Assembly (NCBI GenBank): GCA_937988745.1
Contig: CALKAR010000011.1
Span: forward strand, 1 to 8,120
Length of the DNA: 8,120 nucleotides
Source: an uncultured Peptococcaceae bacterium
GTDB taxonomy: Bacteria; Bacillota; Limnochordia; Darwinibacteriales; Darwinibacteriaceae
Direction of reading: 5' to 3'
The position numbers and the translations under genes were made by a program. Every line of letters starts with the position of its first letter. Positions within the stretch are counted from its first letter, which is position 1. The notes under the pieces are model-generated. The model searched no databases and was not told where the DNA came from. It was given only the letters and a program-made list of their open reading frames with translations. Below are positions 6,624 through 8,120 of the stretch, in pieces.

Positions 6624-7874
6624 TTACCTTCTTCTGAGAATATCATCTACTTCTTCTGCTGCGTAGTCTAAAGCTTCTTCCGGATCCATATCGCCCAAGT
6701 AGGTGGCATCCATGTATTCGAGCAGAACACTTTCTATCTCAGCCAACCTCTCAGTTTGCGGCAGGAACCGTACATAAGACAGCTGCTTAGCGAACTCATA
6801 TTGCTCTGTTAGAGCAGCAAACTCTTCACTCTCGACAATAGAATTACGCACAGGCACCTGACCTGCTTTGGCCCACTCAAGCGAATTGTCGCTCAGCCAC
6901 TTCGCAAGTGTAATAGCAGCTTCGGTTGTTTCGGGTGACTGCTGAGGAATGCACATCAAGTGCGCATCGCCCCATACAACCTGCTCTTGACCCAATAAAG
7001 GTACTGGTGCTACTGCCCAGTTGAGATCTGGCTGTTCCTTAAACAAATTGATCATCCACGGACCATTGACATGCATGGACAGCATCCCTACACGGAATGC
7101 TTCTTCTGGGTCAGCTGGATCTGGTGGGGCAACGCCCTCTTTATGGATCAAATCAACAAAGAATTCAAGGGCAGAAATTCCTTCCGGACTGTAGAACTCA
7201 GCGCTCTTCTTATCCTCGCTGAGCAGCGAACCACCGTTTTGGAACAGCAGAGTATACCACTGCCACAGCACACGGAAAGGCCACCCACCAAAGGAGTACC
7301 AACCCCATTGGTCAATACTGCCATCGCCATCCTTGTCAACAGTCAATTTGCGAGCATATTCAAGAAACTCTGCTCTGTCACGAGGAGCCCTCGGTTCGAG
7401 CCCTGCTTCGACAAGATGATCGATGTTGTAATAAAGTCCTAGGCAGTAGGTGCCCAGAGGAATAGCATAGATCCTGCCATCTCGAGTAACAGATTCTAGG
7501 ATATTGGGGCTAAAATCATCCACATCTAGGCCATGCTGTTCAATCAACTCTTCTCTCGTCCAAGACGTGAGATTATCAAGGAACCTAAAATAGTCATTAG
7601 GGGAAAGGATTACGACTCCTGGAGGAGCACCTGTCCTGATCGCCAGCGCGAGCTTTGTGATATAGTCTGCGCCTCCAGCCAAAATGAAGAGCTCTACTTC
7701 AATCTCGCCAGCATGTTCCTCATTGAACTGCTCAACCATCCGCTCCATGTAGGCGCCATCAGGGCCGGTGAACGGTGTCCAGAACTGGAGCTGTACTGGC
7801 TGTGCGAAAGATACGGCACTGAGCAAGAGTACTAGAACTAATCCTGCTGATAGACTCTTCGCCCACTTCGTCAT
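6624..7874 (-). CDS. Extracellular sugar-binding protein of CUT1 ABC importer (family 1)
   Basis: This is the exported receptor that captures an oligosaccharide and delivers it to the MalF/MalG-like permeases. The 416-aa length is normal for the family. Residues 1-24 are a signal peptide ending SFA before QPVQLQFW; there is no cysteine there, so it is not a lipoprotein. The mature protein opens with the usual beta strand LQFWTPFTGPDGAYME and then shows MVEQFNEEHAGEIEVE, KLALAIRTGAPPGVVIL, the hinge-region phrase DGRIYAIPLGTYCLGLYYN (132-150), and MHVNGPWMINLF (267-278). DKDGDGSIDQW (180-190) is an EF-hand-like calcium loop often seen in these proteins. The ATG at 7874 is chosen because AAAGGAG lies 8 bases upstream; the GTG at 7883 overlaps that site. 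It is the first gene of the operon. Arabino-oligosaccharide binding is inferred from the arabinanase downstream. Confidence 0.93.
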   Translation of the reverse strand: MTKWAKSLSAGLVLVLLLSAVSFAQPVQLQFWTPFTGPDGAYMERMVEQFNEEHAGEIEVELFILAGGADYITKLALAIRTGAPPGVVILSPNDYFRFLDNLTSWTREELIEQHGLDVDDFSPNILESVTRDGRIYAIPLGTYCLGLYYNIDHLVEAGLEPRAPRDRAEFLEYARKLTVDKDGDGSIDQWGWYSFGGWPFRVLWQWYTLLFQNGGSLLSEDKKSAEFYSPEGISALEFFVDLIHKEGVAPPDPADPEEAFRVGMLSMHVNGPWMINLFKEQPDLNWAVAPVPLLGQEQVVWGDAHLMCIPQQSPETTEAAITLAKWLSDNSLEWAKAGQVPVRNSIVESEEFAALTEQYEFAKQLSYVRFLPQTERLAEIESVLLEYMDATYLGDMDPEEALDYAAEEVDDILRRR

Positions 7875-7882
7875 ACTCTCCA

Positions 7883-7889
7883 CTCCTTT
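7883..7889 (-). promoter_or_regulatory. Shine-Dalgarno site deciding the binding-protein start
   Basis: AAAGGAG on the - strand ends 8 bases before the ATG at 7874. The in-frame GTG at 7883 begins within this site, so it cannot use it. Confidence 0.75.
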
Positions 7890-7913
7890 GCTCTTTAGTA
7901 GACTTTCTAACCT

Positions 7914-7958
7914 CTAAATCGCATCACAGGGCATGTATATTTTCGTAGTTCTCTGCAT
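7914..7958 (-). CDS. Candidate leader mini-ORF, 14 codons
   Basis: In the leader of the sugar operon an ATG at 7958 opens a short frame, MQRTTKIYMPCDAI, ending with TAG at 7914, 39 bases before the binding-protein ATG. GGAAGGAG (7975-7968) stands 9 bases before the ATG, as good a ribosome site as any in the window. No family is recognised and so short a frame can arise by chance. The A/T-rich TATATAA between site and start could instead be a promoter -10 box, in which case the frame would not be translated. If real, it might act as a leader peptide or in translational coupling. Low confidence. Confidence 0.25.
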   Translation of the reverse strand: MQRTTKIYMPCDAI

Positions 7959-7990
7959 TTATATAAACTCCTTCCTAATTACGCATTCTT

Positions 7991-8013
7991 GTAACATTTC
8001 AGTTACCTAGGTA
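7991..8013. promoter_or_regulatory. Operator-like overlapping palindromes upstream of the sugar operon
   Basis: Two symmetric motifs overlap here. GTAAC-6 bases-GTTAC (7991-8006) has 5-bp arms, and TACCTAGGTA (8004-8013) is a perfect 10-bp palindrome. They lie about 117-139 bases before the binding-protein ATG, a plausible place for a LacI- or GntR-type repressor controlling arabinan use. No regulator gene is in the window and no known consensus is matched, so this is a structural observation only. Confidence 0.3.
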
Positions 8014-8069
8014 CATCATGCCTTTAAAAAACCTAAGAAACCTCACTCCCGCTGAAAACACCAGCACAC

Positions 8070-8102
8070 AAAAAAAGAGCCTCACCGTTTGGTGAGACTC
8101 TT
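8070..8102 (-). terminator. Intrinsic terminator of a gene lying beyond the right edge
   Basis: On the - strand AAGAGTCTCACC, loop AAAC and GGTGAGGCTCTT form a 12-bp stem with a single G-U wobble, followed by a run of T (seven at 8076-8070, the first two shared with the stem) and then GTGTG. The wobble and the T-run are only favourable on this strand. It therefore ends a leftward-read gene located past 8120, and it separates that gene from the sugar operon, which must have its own promoter between about 8069 and 7890. Confidence 0.85.
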
Positions 8103-8120
8103 CAAATTCATTCCCGGCAA

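Noticed and set aside
7071..7442. 123-codon frame on the + strand inside the binding-protein gene
   Set aside because: It is antisense to a well-supported family gene and has no recognisable domain or operon context.
7958..7965. TATATAA/TATAAA as a -10 box for the sugar operon
   Set aside because: No reasonable -35 hexamer is found at 16-18 bases upstream, so I could not support a promoter call. It remains a possible alternative to the mini-ORF.
8052..8066. CcpA cre-like sequence TGAAAACACCAGCA
   Set aside because: It matches the ends of a cre site but lacks the central CG and other core positions, and it lies next to the upstream terminator.

Overview
The window carries parts of two convergent transport operons, each reading toward a shared hairpin near position 2560. 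The genes are tightly packed, Shine-Dalgarno sites are strong and purine rich, and base composition is close to balanced. The proteins look like those of a carbohydrate-degrading, probably anaerobic bacterium of the broad Bacillota/Thermotogota type. Neither the sugar-binding protein nor the LamG protein has a lipobox cysteine, although both have clear signal peptides. That would suit a diderm (for example a Limnochordia-like Bacillota or a Thermotogota) better than a classical Gram-positive. This placement is an inference, not an identification.

Left part, + strand (1-2561): the end of an Opp/Dpp-type ABC importer operon. It holds a 5'-truncated DppC/OppC-like permease, an OppD/DppD-like ATPase and an OppF/DppF-like ATPase. 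The genes overlap by one base or are separated by one base. Binding protein and first permease, if present, lie upstream of the window. Both ATPases end in a four-cysteine segment with identical spacing. Such importers are named for peptides, but many in saccharolytic anaerobes carry oligosaccharides.

Right part, - strand (7874 down to 2593): a complete-looking arabinan or oligosaccharide utilisation operon. In transcription order it encodes a CUT1-type solute-binding protein, an intergenic hairpin, MalF-like and MalG-like permeases, a secreted GH43 endo-1,5-alpha-L-arabinanase with the expected catalytic residues, and a small secreted LamG/concanavalin-like protein. The likely logic is as follows: the arabinanase cuts arabinan outside the membrane, the LamG protein may help hold the polysaccharide, the binding protein captures the oligosaccharides, and the two permeases import them. 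No ATPase for this importer is in the window, so it probably shares an MsmX/UgpC-type ATPase encoded elsewhere, as B. subtilis AraNPQ does.

Far right (7875-8120): a leader region with a candidate 14-codon mini-ORF, an operator-like palindrome pair, and a strong - strand terminator closing an upstream gene outside the window.

I see no clear novel system, RNA gene, mobile element or CRISPR array. The most interesting items are the stand-alone LamG protein, the leader region, and the possibility that both importers serve the same polysaccharide.
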